Below, piece by piece: positions 33,861-40,710 of a DNA stretch of 64,000 bases. Source of the stretch: Pseudomonas reactans (GTDB taxonomy: Bacteria > Pseudomonadota > Gammaproteobacteria > Pseudomonadales > Pseudomonadaceae); NCBI RefSeq assembly GCF_013385825.1, contig NZ_JACAPG010000012.1:182298-246297 (forward strand), written 5' to 3'. The notes under the pieces were generated by a model. It was not told the DNA's origin. It was given only the letters and a program-made list of their open reading frames with translations, and ran no database searches. Every line of letters begins with the position of its first letter. Within the stretch, counting starts at the first letter, position 1. Both the position numbers and the translations under genes were made by a program.

Positions 33861-35024
33861 ATGAAACCGCGCCTGCATTGTGCCCGTCTTGCCCTGTTCC
33901 TGTGTGGCTGCGCGGCGTTTCTCAACCTGTATGCCACCCAGAGCATTCTCCAGACGTTCGCCGCGCAGTTTCACATCAGCGCCAAGGCGGCGGGGTGGAG
34001 TATCACCGTGACGACCTTGGCGGTGGCGATCACGGCGCCTTTCGTCAGCCGGCTGACCGGGCGCTTTGAGCAACGCACGGTGATCAGCGCTGCGGCGTTG
34101 TTGCTGGCGGTGCCTGCGTTGATGACAGCCTATGCCGGCAGCTTTGCCGAGGTGCTGGTGTGGCGGTGTGTGGAGGGCATGCTGATTCCGGTGGTGTTCG
34201 CTACCAGCGTGGCGTACATCGGCGACCGCTGGCGTGGCGGCACGGTCACGGAGGTCACCAGTCTTTACGTGGCCGGGACGGTGTTGGGTGGGTTTGCCGG
34301 GCGCTTCGTCACGGGTGTAATGACGGAGTACGTGGGCTGGCGCGAAGCCTTTGAATTGATGGCGGTGCTAAGCCTGATGGTGGGTGGGTTTATCCAGTTC
34401 CTTTTGCCGGTAAGCCGTGCGCGATCCGTGAGGGTTGAAACTGCGTTCTCGACGGTTTTTCGCAAGCCTTTATTGGCCGCCTATGCGGTAGGTTTTTGCG
34501 TGCTGTTTTCCCAGGTAGCGGCGTTTACCTACGCAGGTTTGTATCTCGGATTACCGCCTTTCAACCTGGGGCCAGCGGCGCTGGGCACGCTGTACATGGT
34601 GTTCCTGCTGGCGCTGATCGTGATCCCCATCGCTGGCCGCCTCAGCAAGGCCCGGCCACATGCTGAACTGCTGAGCGTAGCTGCGGTGCTGGGTATTACC
34701 GGTTCCGCGCTGACGCTGTTGCCCTCTTTTTGGAGCATCGTTGCAGGCCTGGCGCTCAGCTCCACCGGCGTGTTCCTGGCCCAGGCGGCGGCCAACGCAT
34801 TCACCACTGCGAGCGCAGGTGAAAACAAAGCAGGCGCCGTGGGCGTGTACCTCACCTGTTACTACCTGGGCGGCAGTTGTGGTGCGATTGTGCCGGCGTT
34901 GATCTGGGAGCGTTGGGGATGGGCCGGGTGCGTGGCGCTGATTATTACTTTCCAGGTGCTGACCTTGTTGATCGCGCTCACTGGCTGGAAACCCGTTAAA
35001 CCTCAACGGGTCCCGACGTCATGA
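33861..35024 (+). CDS. MFS transporter
   Basis: A 387-residue protein with 12 membrane segments (ALFLCGCAAFLNLYATQSILQTFAAQF and so on), of the group that includes E. coli YnfM. The loop motif RLTGRFEQR follows helix two. The ATG at 33861 has GAGAGG 5 bases upstream; the frame is open further up but into the promoter region. The divergent LysR gene is its probable regulator. It overlaps the next MFS gene by 4 bases (ATGA). Substrate unknown. Confidence 0.85.
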   Translation: MKPRLHCARLALFLCGCAAFLNLYATQSILQTFAAQFHISAKAAGWSITVTTLAVAITAPFVSRLTGRFEQRTVISAAALLLAVPALMTAYAGSFAEVLVWRCVEGMLIPVVFATSVAYIGDRWRGGTVTEVTSLYVAGTVLGGFAGRFVTGVMTEYVGWREAFELMAVLSLMVGGFIQFLLPVSRARSVRVETAFSTVFRKPLLAAYAVGFCVLFSQVAAFTYAGLYLGLPPFNLGPAALGTLYMVFLLALIVIPIAGRLSKARPHAELLSVAAVLGITGSALTLLPSFWSIVAGLALSSTGVFLAQAAANAFTTASAGENKAGAVGVYLTCYYLGGSCGAIVPALIWERWGWAGCVALIITFQVLTLLIALTGWKPVKPQRVPTS

Positions 35025-36187
35025 AGGACACCTCAACCCGCCGCCGTACCTTGATCGCCGGCTGCAGCGCCCATGCCGTGCATGATGGCCTTACCGATGT
35101 CATCTACGTGCTATTGCCGATCTGGCAGGCGCAGTTCGCGCTGTCCTACGCCCAGATCGGACTGTTACGCGGTGCCTATTCCGGGATGATGGCAGTGTTC
35201 CAACTCATGGCCAGTCGCGCCGCGAAACGCTGGGGCCGTGTATCGATGCTGGTGGGCGGCACAGCACTTGCCGGTGCGGCTTATCTAATGGTGGGCCAAG
35301 CCACTGGATTGATGATGTTGCTGCTGGCACTTCTATTAGGTGGCTTGGGCGCCAGCACCCAACACCCGCTGGCCTCTTCGATGATCAGCGACGCCTACGA
35401 GGACGGTGGCGGAATCAAGCAGGCGCTGTCCCAGTACAACTTTTCCGGCGATATCGGCAAAACGCTGATTCCGGGCTTGATTGGGTTGCTGCTCACCGTC
35501 ATCAGCTGGCGTGCCAGCGCGACGTTGCTGGGGTTGCTCGGCTTGGCGGCGGCGGGGCTGCTGTGGTGGCTGGTTCCTGCAAAAGCATCCGAATCCATCT
35601 CAACAAAACACACCAAATCCTTCAGCGGAAGTGGCTCTGTCACCGGCCTGCGCGCCTTGATTCTCACCGGCACCCTCGACAGCGCCGTACGCATGGGCTT
35701 TCTCACCTTCCTGCCCTTTCTGCTGCAAGCGAAAGGCGCGGGAACTGCCGGTATTGGCTTGGCCCTGACGCTGCTGTTTATCGGGGGCGCATTCGGCAAA
35801 TTGCTCTGCGGCTATCTAGGGGCGCGCATCGGCATGATGAAAACCGTGTGGCTGACGGAAACCAGCACCGCGTTGCTGATCGTTGCCGCCGTGTATGTGC
35901 CGCTGGCCGGGTTGATGGCGATGCTGCCGTTGCTGGGCCTGGTGCTCAATGGCACGTCATCCGTGCTGTATGGCGCCGTGCCAGATCTGGCGGGCGCGGG
36001 GAAGCGGGAGCAGGCGTTTGCGGTGTTCTACACCGGCACCATTGGTGGTGGTGCGCTGGCGCCGGTGGTGTTCGGCGGTGTGGGGGATGCGCTGGGCGTG
36101 TCGGTGGCGGTGATGGTATTGGCGGGGGTGTTGTTGGTGACGTTGCCGTTGGCGTGGGTGGTGCGGCGGGGCTTCGAGCTCAAATAA
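35021..36187 (+). CDS. MFS transporter, fosmidomycin-resistance-like
   Basis: A 388-residue protein with 12 membrane segments. The start AHAVHDGLTDVIYVLLPIWQAQFALSYAQIGLLRGAYSG and the QHPLASSMISD segment are characteristic of the Fsr branch of MFS exporters. It is translationally coupled to the preceding MFS gene, an unusual tandem of two dissimilar single transporters. The 3' end overlaps the stop of the antitoxin gene on the opposite strand by 8 bases. Substrate unknown; efflux is likely. Confidence 0.85.
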   Translation: MKDTSTRRRTLIAGCSAHAVHDGLTDVIYVLLPIWQAQFALSYAQIGLLRGAYSGMMAVFQLMASRAAKRWGRVSMLVGGTALAGAAYLMVGQATGLMMLLLALLLGGLGASTQHPLASSMISDAYEDGGGIKQALSQYNFSGDIGKTLIPGLIGLLLTVISWRASATLLGLLGLAAAGLLWWLVPAKASESISTKHTKSFSGSGSVTGLRALILTGTLDSAVRMGFLTFLPFLLQAKGAGTAGIGLALTLLFIGGAFGKLLCGYLGARIGMMKTVWLTETSTALLIVAAVYVPLAGLMAMLPLLGLVLNGTSSVLYGAVPDLAGAGKREQAFAVFYTGTIGGGALAPVVFGGVGDALGVSVAVMVLAGVLLVTLPLAWVVRRGFELK

Positions 36188-36488
36188 TCGAGCGGTCGAC
36201 CGGATGTCCAGCCCGCGCAAATAGATCGATACCGAGGGAGTGAAGTACTTTGAGTACAGTTTCGAAGCGAGGTTTTGCGCCAGGGGCGAATGCCTTGTAA
36301 AGGCTCTCACGACCCATGCCCGCTTCGGCAGCGATCTTTGTCATTCCTCGGGCTTTAGCCACGTAGCCGATGGCGCGAAGAAATTCTTGATTGTCGCCGT
36401 CGGCCAGAACCTGAGAGAGGTATTCACTGATGGCCTCGTCGCTGTCGAGCAGTTCGGCCATATCAAATGTCGTCAGCGTTTGTTTCAT
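36180..36488 (-). CDS. HigA-like antitoxin (addiction module antidote protein)
   Basis: A 102-residue protein with the sequence pattern of the addiction-module antidote family: FDMAELLDSDEAISEYLSQVLADGDNQEFLRAIGYVAKARGMTKIAAEAGMGRESLYKAFAPGAKPRFETVLKVLHSLGIDL. A helix-turn-helix is in the last 60 residues. The ATG at 36488 is 2 bases beyond the toxin stop, with AAGAGG inside the toxin's end as ribosome site. Here the toxin gene comes first, as in higBA. It overlaps the MFS gene by 8 bases, tail to tail. Confidence 0.88.
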   Translation of the reverse strand: MKQTLTTFDMAELLDSDEAISEYLSQVLADGDNQEFLRAIGYVAKARGMTKIAAEAGMGRESLYKAFAPGAKPRFETVLKVLHSLGIDLFARAGHPVDRSII

Positions 36489-36490
36489 GA

Positions 36491-36784
36491 TCAAACCTCT
36501 TTTGCCAATTTTTTTGCTCTACGGATATCAGTGTCCTGGGAAGACTTGTCACCGCCTACCAGCAAGATGACGATCACCTTACCTCGCAAAGTGAAATAAA
36601 TTCGATAACCCGAACCAACGTCTATCCGCATTTCTGAGATGCCGTTACCTAGTGTCTTGATATCGCCCAGGTTACCCATGCTGGCTCTTTCGATACGTCG
36701 ACCTATTGCGATCTTTGCTCGTAGGTCGCGTACTTCTGAACGCCAGTTAATGAAGGTTTGGGTTTGCTGGATCAGATAGCTCAC
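36491..36784 (-). CDS. Type II toxin, RelE/HigB-like (Gp49 family)
   Basis: A 97-residue protein: FINWRSEVRDLRAKIAIGRRIERASMGNLGDIKTLGNGISEMRIDVGSGYRIYFTLRGKVIVILLVGGDKSSQDTDIRRAKKLA. This is the phage-Gp49-like/HigB toxin pattern with the GxGYRIYF strand. I prefer the GTG at 36784 as start because GAGG lies 6 bases before it; a TTG at 36796 is an alternative. It is followed directly by the antitoxin gene. mRNA cleavage at the ribosome is the usual mode of the family; not shown here. Confidence 0.88.
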   Translation of the reverse strand: MSYLIQQTQTFINWRSEVRDLRAKIAIGRRIERASMGNLGDIKTLGNGISEMRIDVGSGYRIYFTLRGKVIVILLVGGDKSSQDTDIRRAKKLAKEV

Positions 36785-36805
36785 AGGACCTCGCAAGGCC
36801 TAACT

Positions 36806-36821
36806 GTATCCAAGTGGATAC
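36806..36821. promoter_or_regulatory. Operator palindrome of the HigBA-like pair
   Basis: GTATCCAAGTGGATAC is an inverted repeat (GTATCC and GGATAC, four-base centre). It lies 22 bases upstream of the toxin GTG start and should be the antitoxin-binding site that represses the pair. Confidence 0.7.
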
Positions 36822-37032
36822 TTGCTGGCAATAGGAATGGCAGATGGCAAAGGCTGGGGAGGATGCGTGGGGAGCGCTTCGGTTTCAAACGTTCTTGAAG
36901 GTTTTCCTGTTGCCAAAATTTGCAGTGGCAGTTCGGGGAGAGAGGCTGTATTCGAACCTTGCGGTATTGCCTACACAACGATCAGAATCGTCCGAGTTGT
37001 GCGTCTTGGGCGACCTCTTTAAGGTTCGTCTG
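36822..37032. other. Intergenic stretch without recognised feature
   Basis: About 210 bases between the toxin-antitoxin operator and the structured RNA candidate. Short frames exist on the plus strand but have no ribosome site, no recognisable product and no family character. A promoter for the RNA and the small gene downstream must lie here or nearer to it; I could not identify a convincing -10/-35 pair. Confidence 0.5.
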
Positions 37033-37230
37033 CCGCTGCCTATCAGCGGTCGGGTTTAGTAGCCCGATAAAAAATTTCCTCGGCGTATGGCTGTCCTTGC
37101 AGTCAGGCATTTCAGTGCCTGAATCTATTGGTAGCTGTGCGCAGGGCGTCTTCGGGCGCGCCGGTTTTCGAGGAAATTTCCGGTCTACTAACCTGCGTAC
37201 AGCTGCCACCCTAACCCTGTGGGTGGTGGT
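37033..37230 (+). ncRNA. Candidate structured RNA or 5' leader upstream of the DUF6124-type gene
   Basis: About 200 bases packed with complementary segments: CCGCTG/CAGCGG (37033-38/44-49), CGGG/CCCG (37051-54/63-66), TCAGGCA/TGCCTGA (37103-109/116-122), an 11-base perfect pair AAATTTCCTCG/CGAGGAAATTT (37072-82/37169-79), and a 15-base helix of 37130-144 with 37193-207 that pairs without a gap if two G-U pairs are allowed. The last two helices interlock, so they form a pseudoknot or exclude each other. CCACCC/GGGTGG (37206-211/221-226) closes 19 bases before the small gene start. This is not coding character. No known family is recognised. Confidence 0.6.
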
Positions 37231-37249
37231 CCTTACCGAGGATCAACAG

Positions 37250-37489
37250 ATGTGTAATGACTCATGTAATCCATCCGTAAAACTGTTCAGCGTCCGTCCC
37301 GAAGCCAACACCGAAGCACTGCTCGCCAACGCCTACGAAACCATCGCCGGCGCGGGAGCCATGACCAATGAGTTCGCCGAAACCCTGCCTTCCCAACAGC
37401 GCTACCTGGCCCTTGCGATCCAGCAAATGATCGAGTTGGGGCTGATGCTGGTGGAAGCGGCGCAGGACCGCGTGGATCAAGTCGCCTAG
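37250..37489 (+). CDS. Small DUF6124/DUF3077-type protein
   Basis: A 79-residue protein (MCNDSCNPSVKLFSVRPEANTEALLANAYETI, then TNEFAETL, RYLALAIQQMIELGLMLVEAA). It resembles the short helical Pseudomonas-specific family annotated as DUF6124 or DUF3077 (ANTEALLANA, IQQMIELG). The ATG at 37250 has GAGG 8 bases upstream. The frame is also open upstream through the structured RNA, but that part has no protein-family character. Function unknown. The strong 5' structured region suggests regulated expression. Confidence 0.75.
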   Translation: MCNDSCNPSVKLFSVRPEANTEALLANAYETIAGAGAMTNEFAETLPSQQRYLALAIQQMIELGLMLVEAAQDRVDQVA

Positions 37490-37631
37490 GCGCACCGCAT
37501 AGGCTTGCCTTCCCAGGCCGCCCATACCACGGGGGAGGGGAGCCATGAATACTGCTCTTGCGGCGCGGCCCACATCACTTTTGGAGCCTGCGGGTTATGC
37601 ACCCCGATCGACTCATCAAATGCCAGGCATA

Positions 37632-37662
37632 AAAAAACCGGCCATCTAGGACCGGTTTTTTA
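37632..37662. terminator. Bidirectional terminator
   Basis: AAAAAACCGG at 37632 pairs with CCGGTTTTTT ending near 37661 around a loop of about ten bases. It lies between the small DUF6124-type gene and tRNA-Gly and can end transcription from both sides. Confidence 0.85.
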
Positions 37663-37707
37663 TGCATTCCCCGTCAAACACAACCTGACGCGAAACGAGA
37701 ATTTGAG

Positions 37708-37781
37708 TGGAGCGGGTAGAGGGAATCGAACCCTCGTCGGAAGCTTGGGAAGCTACTGTTCTACCATTAAACTATACCCGC
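37708..37781 (-). tRNA. tRNA-Gly (CCC anticodon)
   Basis: The minus strand folds as a complete tRNA of 74 bases with encoded CCA: acceptor GCGGGTA/TACCCGC, D-arm GTTT/GAAC, anticodon stem GTAGC/GCTTC with loop TTCCCAA (anticodon CCC) and T-arm GAGGG/CCCTC with loop TTCGATT. The anticodon stem has a T-T mismatch at 28/42. No integrase or attachment-site duplicate is seen nearby. Confidence 0.93.
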
Positions 37782-37879
37782 TCAGAGCGGCTGACTTTGT
37801 ACCAGAAGTTCGCGGGGATTTGAAGTTTTTCTTCAAAAATGTGTGGGTTATAAGTGCCATATATGACGAACTGACCCCG

Positions 37880-37980
37880 TGTAGGAGCGAGCTTGCTCGC
37901 GAAAGACTCAAGAGCGCCGCGTTCCTCCAGGAAGCGAGCGTTATCGTTGACGTTCTTCGCGAGCAAGCTCACTCCTACAA
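37880..37980. repeat. REPIN (GCGAGC type)
   Basis: TGTAGGAGCGAGCTTGCTCGCG at 37880 faces an inverted copy ending CTCACTCCTACAA at 37980; the right arm has one change (CTCACTCC for CTCGCTCC). It lies between tRNA-Gly and phaG. Confidence 0.88.
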
Positions 37981-37991
37981 GGGAGCGTATT

Positions 37992-38876
37992 TCAGAGTGC
38001 AAAGGCATGCTGTGCCTGGCCCTGGTGATAGCGCAGCCGGCTGACCTGGCGCTCCGGTTTCAAGAAGCCCACCACCGCCTCCCGGCTGTCTCGGCACGCC
38101 GCCTTGTGCTCCATGTCCAGGAAATGCCCCGTTGCCTGAATCGTACTGAAGCTGCTGTTGGCCACATGCTGGCCGAACAGCTTGGCGTCCTGGGCGCTGG
38201 TGTATTCGTCCCATTCACCGTTGAGAAACAACACCGGAATATCAATTTGCTTGGCCGCCTTCAGGTAACACAGGCGATCACTGTTCAGCACATGACTGAT
38301 GTGAAAGTGCATCTGCCCATACTCATGCTCGGCCAGGCTGCTCACGTGCTTGTAGTTGAAGCGCTTGAACAGTGACGGCAGGTGTTTGCCGATGGTGCTG
38401 TTGACGAGGTGGCCGACGCGGTCGCGGTCGAGGTTGCCGAGGTAGTCGACGCCGCGTTCCAGGTAGTCGCGCATCGGGGCGTTGATCACCGGGGAGAACG
38501 AACTGATCACGGCCTTCTCCACGCGGCGCGGGCGATGGGCGAGGGCAACCAGGGTGGCAGCGCCGCCCCAGGAAAAGGACAGAACGTGTTCGGCGGCGAA
38601 GTGATCGATGAGTTCCAGCAGGAGCTGGCCTTCGACTTCTTTCGTCAGCATGTGCTCGTGGCGGTTATGGATTTTGGAGCGGCCAGCGTAGGGCTGGTCG
38701 TACAAAACCACATTGAATTGCGGGTACAGGCTTTTCACGGTTTGGGCGAAGGATGCCGTGGTGGCCATGGAGCCGTTGACCAGGATAATGGTCTTTGCAG
38801 CAGCGTCCGCGCGATAGAACTCCGTGTAAACCCGATACTGACCCTGTATATCCAGCACAGCGATTTCTGGCCTCAT
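37992..38876 (-). CDS. phaG: (R)-3-hydroxydecanoyl-ACP transacylase/thioesterase-ligase partner PhaG
   Basis: A 294-residue alpha/beta hydrolase-fold protein that matches my recollection of P. putida PhaG (about 295 residues) from MRPEIAVLDIQGQYRVYTEFYRAD to the end QHAFAL. The nucleophile Ser102 is in FSWGG; the later GEWDEYT and ATGHFLDME carry the Asp and His of the triad. PhaG links fatty acid synthesis to medium-chain polyhydroxyalkanoate (or to hydroxyacyl lipids; RhlA and HAA synthase are relatives). The start at 38876 has CAGGAG 9 bases upstream; the longer open frame upstream is not conserved-looking. PHA synthase genes are not in this window. Confidence 0.9.
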   Translation of the reverse strand: MRPEIAVLDIQGQYRVYTEFYRADAAAKTIILVNGSMATTASFAQTVKSLYPQFNVVLYDQPYAGRSKIHNRHEHMLTKEVEGQLLLELIDHFAAEHVLSFSWGGAATLVALAHRPRRVEKAVISSFSPVINAPMRDYLERGVDYLGNLDRDRVGHLVNSTIGKHLPSLFKRFNYKHVSSLAEHEYGQMHFHISHVLNSDRLCYLKAAKQIDIPVLFLNGEWDEYTSAQDAKLFGQHVANSSFSTIQATGHFLDMEHKAACRDSREAVVGFLKPERQVSRLRYHQGQAQHAFAL

Positions 38877-39181
38877 GTCGTAAGACTCCTGGCAAGCGGG
38901 TAGAGCGCGCAGATCACTCTGCACGAGCTTTGTGACAGGTAGGCATACGCCTGGAAAAGGAGGGCCCATGTCGATCCGATGACGGCTGGCCGACGGCTGT
39001 TGTTAGGGCGGGCTGTTTGCCTGAGAGGCCCGTAAATCAATCGCGGGCGGGGCAAGGTGTTTCTTGGAGGTTATAGGCGACTCGCCAGTCATATTTAAAC
39101 TGGTGAGCCTGATTCAAGCAGCAGCGGTGCGACCCTGCAAGGCGTTGAGGCGGTTTTTTGCCATCACCGGCTGAACGGTCA
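38877..39181. other. phaG upstream region without gene
   Basis: About 300 bases between the divergent-looking phaG start and the rsuA stop. It holds the phaG promoter and leader on the minus strand. I saw no ORF of interest, no strong hairpin, and no convincing sigma-54 or sigma-70 match. Confidence 0.5.
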
Positions 39182-39874
39182 TCAGACCTGTCGGATTTCG
39201 TCGTCAGTCAGCGCCCGATACTGGCCCGGCGCGAGGGCCACATCCAGCACCAAAGGGCCCATCCGCTCGCGATGCAGGCCGATCACCTTGTTATCAAAGT
39301 GTCCGAACATGCGTTTCACTTGGTGGTAGCGGCCTTCGACAATGCTCAGCCGTGCGGTGGTCGGCCCCAGCAATTCCAACTCGGCGGGTTGGGTGGTGAG
39401 GTCTTCGAATGCGAAGTACAGACCCTCGGCAAAGGTACTTGCATACTCAGGGCCGATAGCCTGCTCGGTCGCCACGAGGTAGACCTTGGGCAGCTTGGTC
39501 TGTGGTTGCGTCAGTCGCCGCGACCATTGGCCGTCGTTGGTGATCAGCATCAGACCGGTGGTGTTGAAATCCAGACGACCGGCAATGTGCAGCTCACCTT
39601 TGTCCGGCTCATCAAGTAAATCCAGCACGGTTGGGTGCTGCGGGTCTGCGGTGGCACTCACGCAACCCTGGGGCTTGTGCAGCATGAAGTAGCGCGCTGG
39701 TTTTCCGGCCTGCAGCACTTCATCGTCAACGCACACACGGCTGAACTCGCGAACCTCATGATGAGGATCGCTGACGGCAACGCCATCAACCGACACACGC
39801 CGTTCAACCAGCAATACGCGCACTTGCTGGCGATTGAAACGCGGCAGGTTACTGAGGAAGCGATCAACCCGCAT
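39182..39874 (-). CDS. rsuA: 16S rRNA pseudouridine(516) synthase
   Basis: A 230-residue RsuA-family enzyme. The N-terminal S4-like RNA-binding part (MRVDRFLSNLPRFNRQQVRVLLVERRVSVDG) precedes the catalytic domain with Asp102 in AGRLDFNTTG, the same position as E. coli RsuA. The KVYLV and GRYHQVKRMFGHF segments also fit. It makes pseudouridine 516 in 16S rRNA. The start overlaps the small CWC-type gene stop by one base (TAATG), so the two are coupled. Confidence 0.9.
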   Translation of the reverse strand: MRVDRFLSNLPRFNRQQVRVLLVERRVSVDGVAVSDPHHEVREFSRVCVDDEVLQAGKPARYFMLHKPQGCVSATADPQHPTVLDLLDEPDKGELHIAGRLDFNTTGLMLITNDGQWSRRLTQPQTKLPKVYLVATEQAIGPEYASTFAEGLYFAFEDLTTQPAELELLGPTTARLSIVEGRYHQVKRMFGHFDNKVIGLHRERMGPLVLDVALAPGQYRALTDDEIRQV

Positions 39875-40086
39875 TACGTCGGCTCAGCCTCGCGCAATTG
39901 CTCATCCACCTGGGCGCAGCTTGGACACAGACAGGCCTGGTTGCGTAGCTCCATCGGCAGGGCTTCGAGCACCGCTGGATCGATGGTGATGCTGAAGCAC
40001 CAGCAGGCTTGGTCGGCTGTGCGCGGATCGGCCAGGGTGCAGTCGTTGCGCGCGCCGCAGGCGGGGCAGTGAGTGGGCGTAGTCAT
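39874..40086 (-). CDS. Small cysteine-rich CWC family protein
   Basis: A 70-residue protein with cysteine pairs CPACGARNDC, CWCF and CLCPSC, as in the small cysteine-rich CWC family, likely zinc-binding. Function unknown. The start at 40086 gives the expected first motif; a longer frame upstream lacks it. It precedes rsuA with a one-base overlap, so it is made together with the pseudouridine synthase and may act in RNA modification or be incidental. Confidence 0.8.
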   Translation of the reverse strand: MTTPTHCPACGARNDCTLADPRTADQACWCFSITIDPAVLEALPMELRNQACLCPSCAQVDEQLREAEPT

Positions 40087-40202
40087 GGTGGGTTCAGGCA
40101 ATATCGCGGAAGTCCTGGCACGATACCAGATCGTCGGAAACAGATGTTTCAGCCTATGTCCAAAACGCACCAGATTCAGTTTTTGATGTCAGATATTTCG
40201 TC

Positions 40203-40244
40203 ATTCGGTGAAAGCCGAATGCCGCCCTCCAGCGTCGCTGGAGG
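40203..40244 (+). promoter_or_regulatory. Two hairpins upstream of the YY-repeat lipoprotein
   Basis: ATTCGG/CCGAAT (40203-40220) and the perfect nine-base stem CCTCCAGCG/CGCTGGAGG (40226-40244, one-base loop) lie just before the ribosome site of the following gene. They may be transcript-leader hairpins or operator repeats. The second ends 27 bases before the start codon. Confidence 0.45.
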
Positions 40245-40271
40245 TGCTCTTCCGCGGTCCAGGAGGCCGCC

Positions 40272-40655
40272 ATGTATCGACGACTGCTGCTCAGCGCTTT
40301 ACTCGGTCTGACCCTTACCGCTTGCGTGCCCTATTACGATGGCGGCCAGAGCTACTACCGTTCCGAGGTCTACACCTCACCGGCACCGGTGTATTACTAC
40401 GGCGGCGGGACGGCGTATCAGTACCGCCGTGATTACTACCCCGCACCGCGCTACTACGCGCCACAACCGCGCTATTACTCGGCCCCGCGTTATTACCAGC
40501 CGGCCCCGCGTTATTACCAGCCGGCCCCGCGTTATTACGGGCCGCGTGCCGGTTACCGGCCGTATCCGAACCAGGGCTGGGGCGGTGATCGTTGGGGAAA
40601 TGGGGGGCATGGACGCGGTTCCGACCATGGAGGCGGCCGCGGCGGTCACCGTTGA
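40272..40655 (+). CDS. Tyr/Pro-rich repeat lipoprotein
   Basis: A 127-residue protein. Leader with lipobox LTAC (Cys18), then a mature part made mostly of Tyr-Tyr motifs: PAPVYYYGGG, YYPAPRYY, repeated RYYQPAPRYY, ending in a Gly/His/Arg-rich tail HGRGSDHGGGRGGHR. Low-complexity tyrosine-rich composition suggests a surface or periplasmic protein. AGGAGG precedes the ATG closely. I do not recognise a family beyond such Pseudomonas lipoproteins. A terminator follows. Confidence 0.8.
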   Translation: MYRRLLLSALLGLTLTACVPYYDGGQSYYRSEVYTSPAPVYYYGGGTAYQYRRDYYPAPRYYAPQPRYYSAPRYYQPAPRYYQPAPRYYGPRAGYRPYPNQGWGGDRWGNGGHGRGSDHGGGRGGHR

Positions 40656-40669
40656 CAGGCCAGTGATGC

Positions 40670-40696
40670 AAGCGGCGCATGAAGCGCCGCTTTTTT
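40670..40696 (+). terminator. Rho-independent terminator
   Basis: AAGCGGCGC (40670-40678) pairs with GCGCCGCTT (40684-40692), with a five-base loop, followed by TTTT. It ends the YY-repeat lipoprotein transcript and lies just before the convergent hydrolase stop codon. Confidence 0.88.
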
Positions 40697-40710
40697 ATGG
40701 GCGCCAATAA

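Noticed and set aside
36822..37022. Short open frames upstream of the structured RNA
   Set aside because: They lack ribosome sites, overlap in several frames and show no protein-family character; the region was left as noncoding.
36920..37249. N-terminal extension of the DUF6124-type gene through the RNA region
   Set aside because: The frame is open, but the sequence is dominated by base-pairing constraint and the recognisable protein starts at 37250 with its own ribosome site.
37708..37781. tRNA-Gly as an integration site for a genomic island
   Set aside because: No integrase gene and no repeat of the tRNA 3' end were seen on either side.
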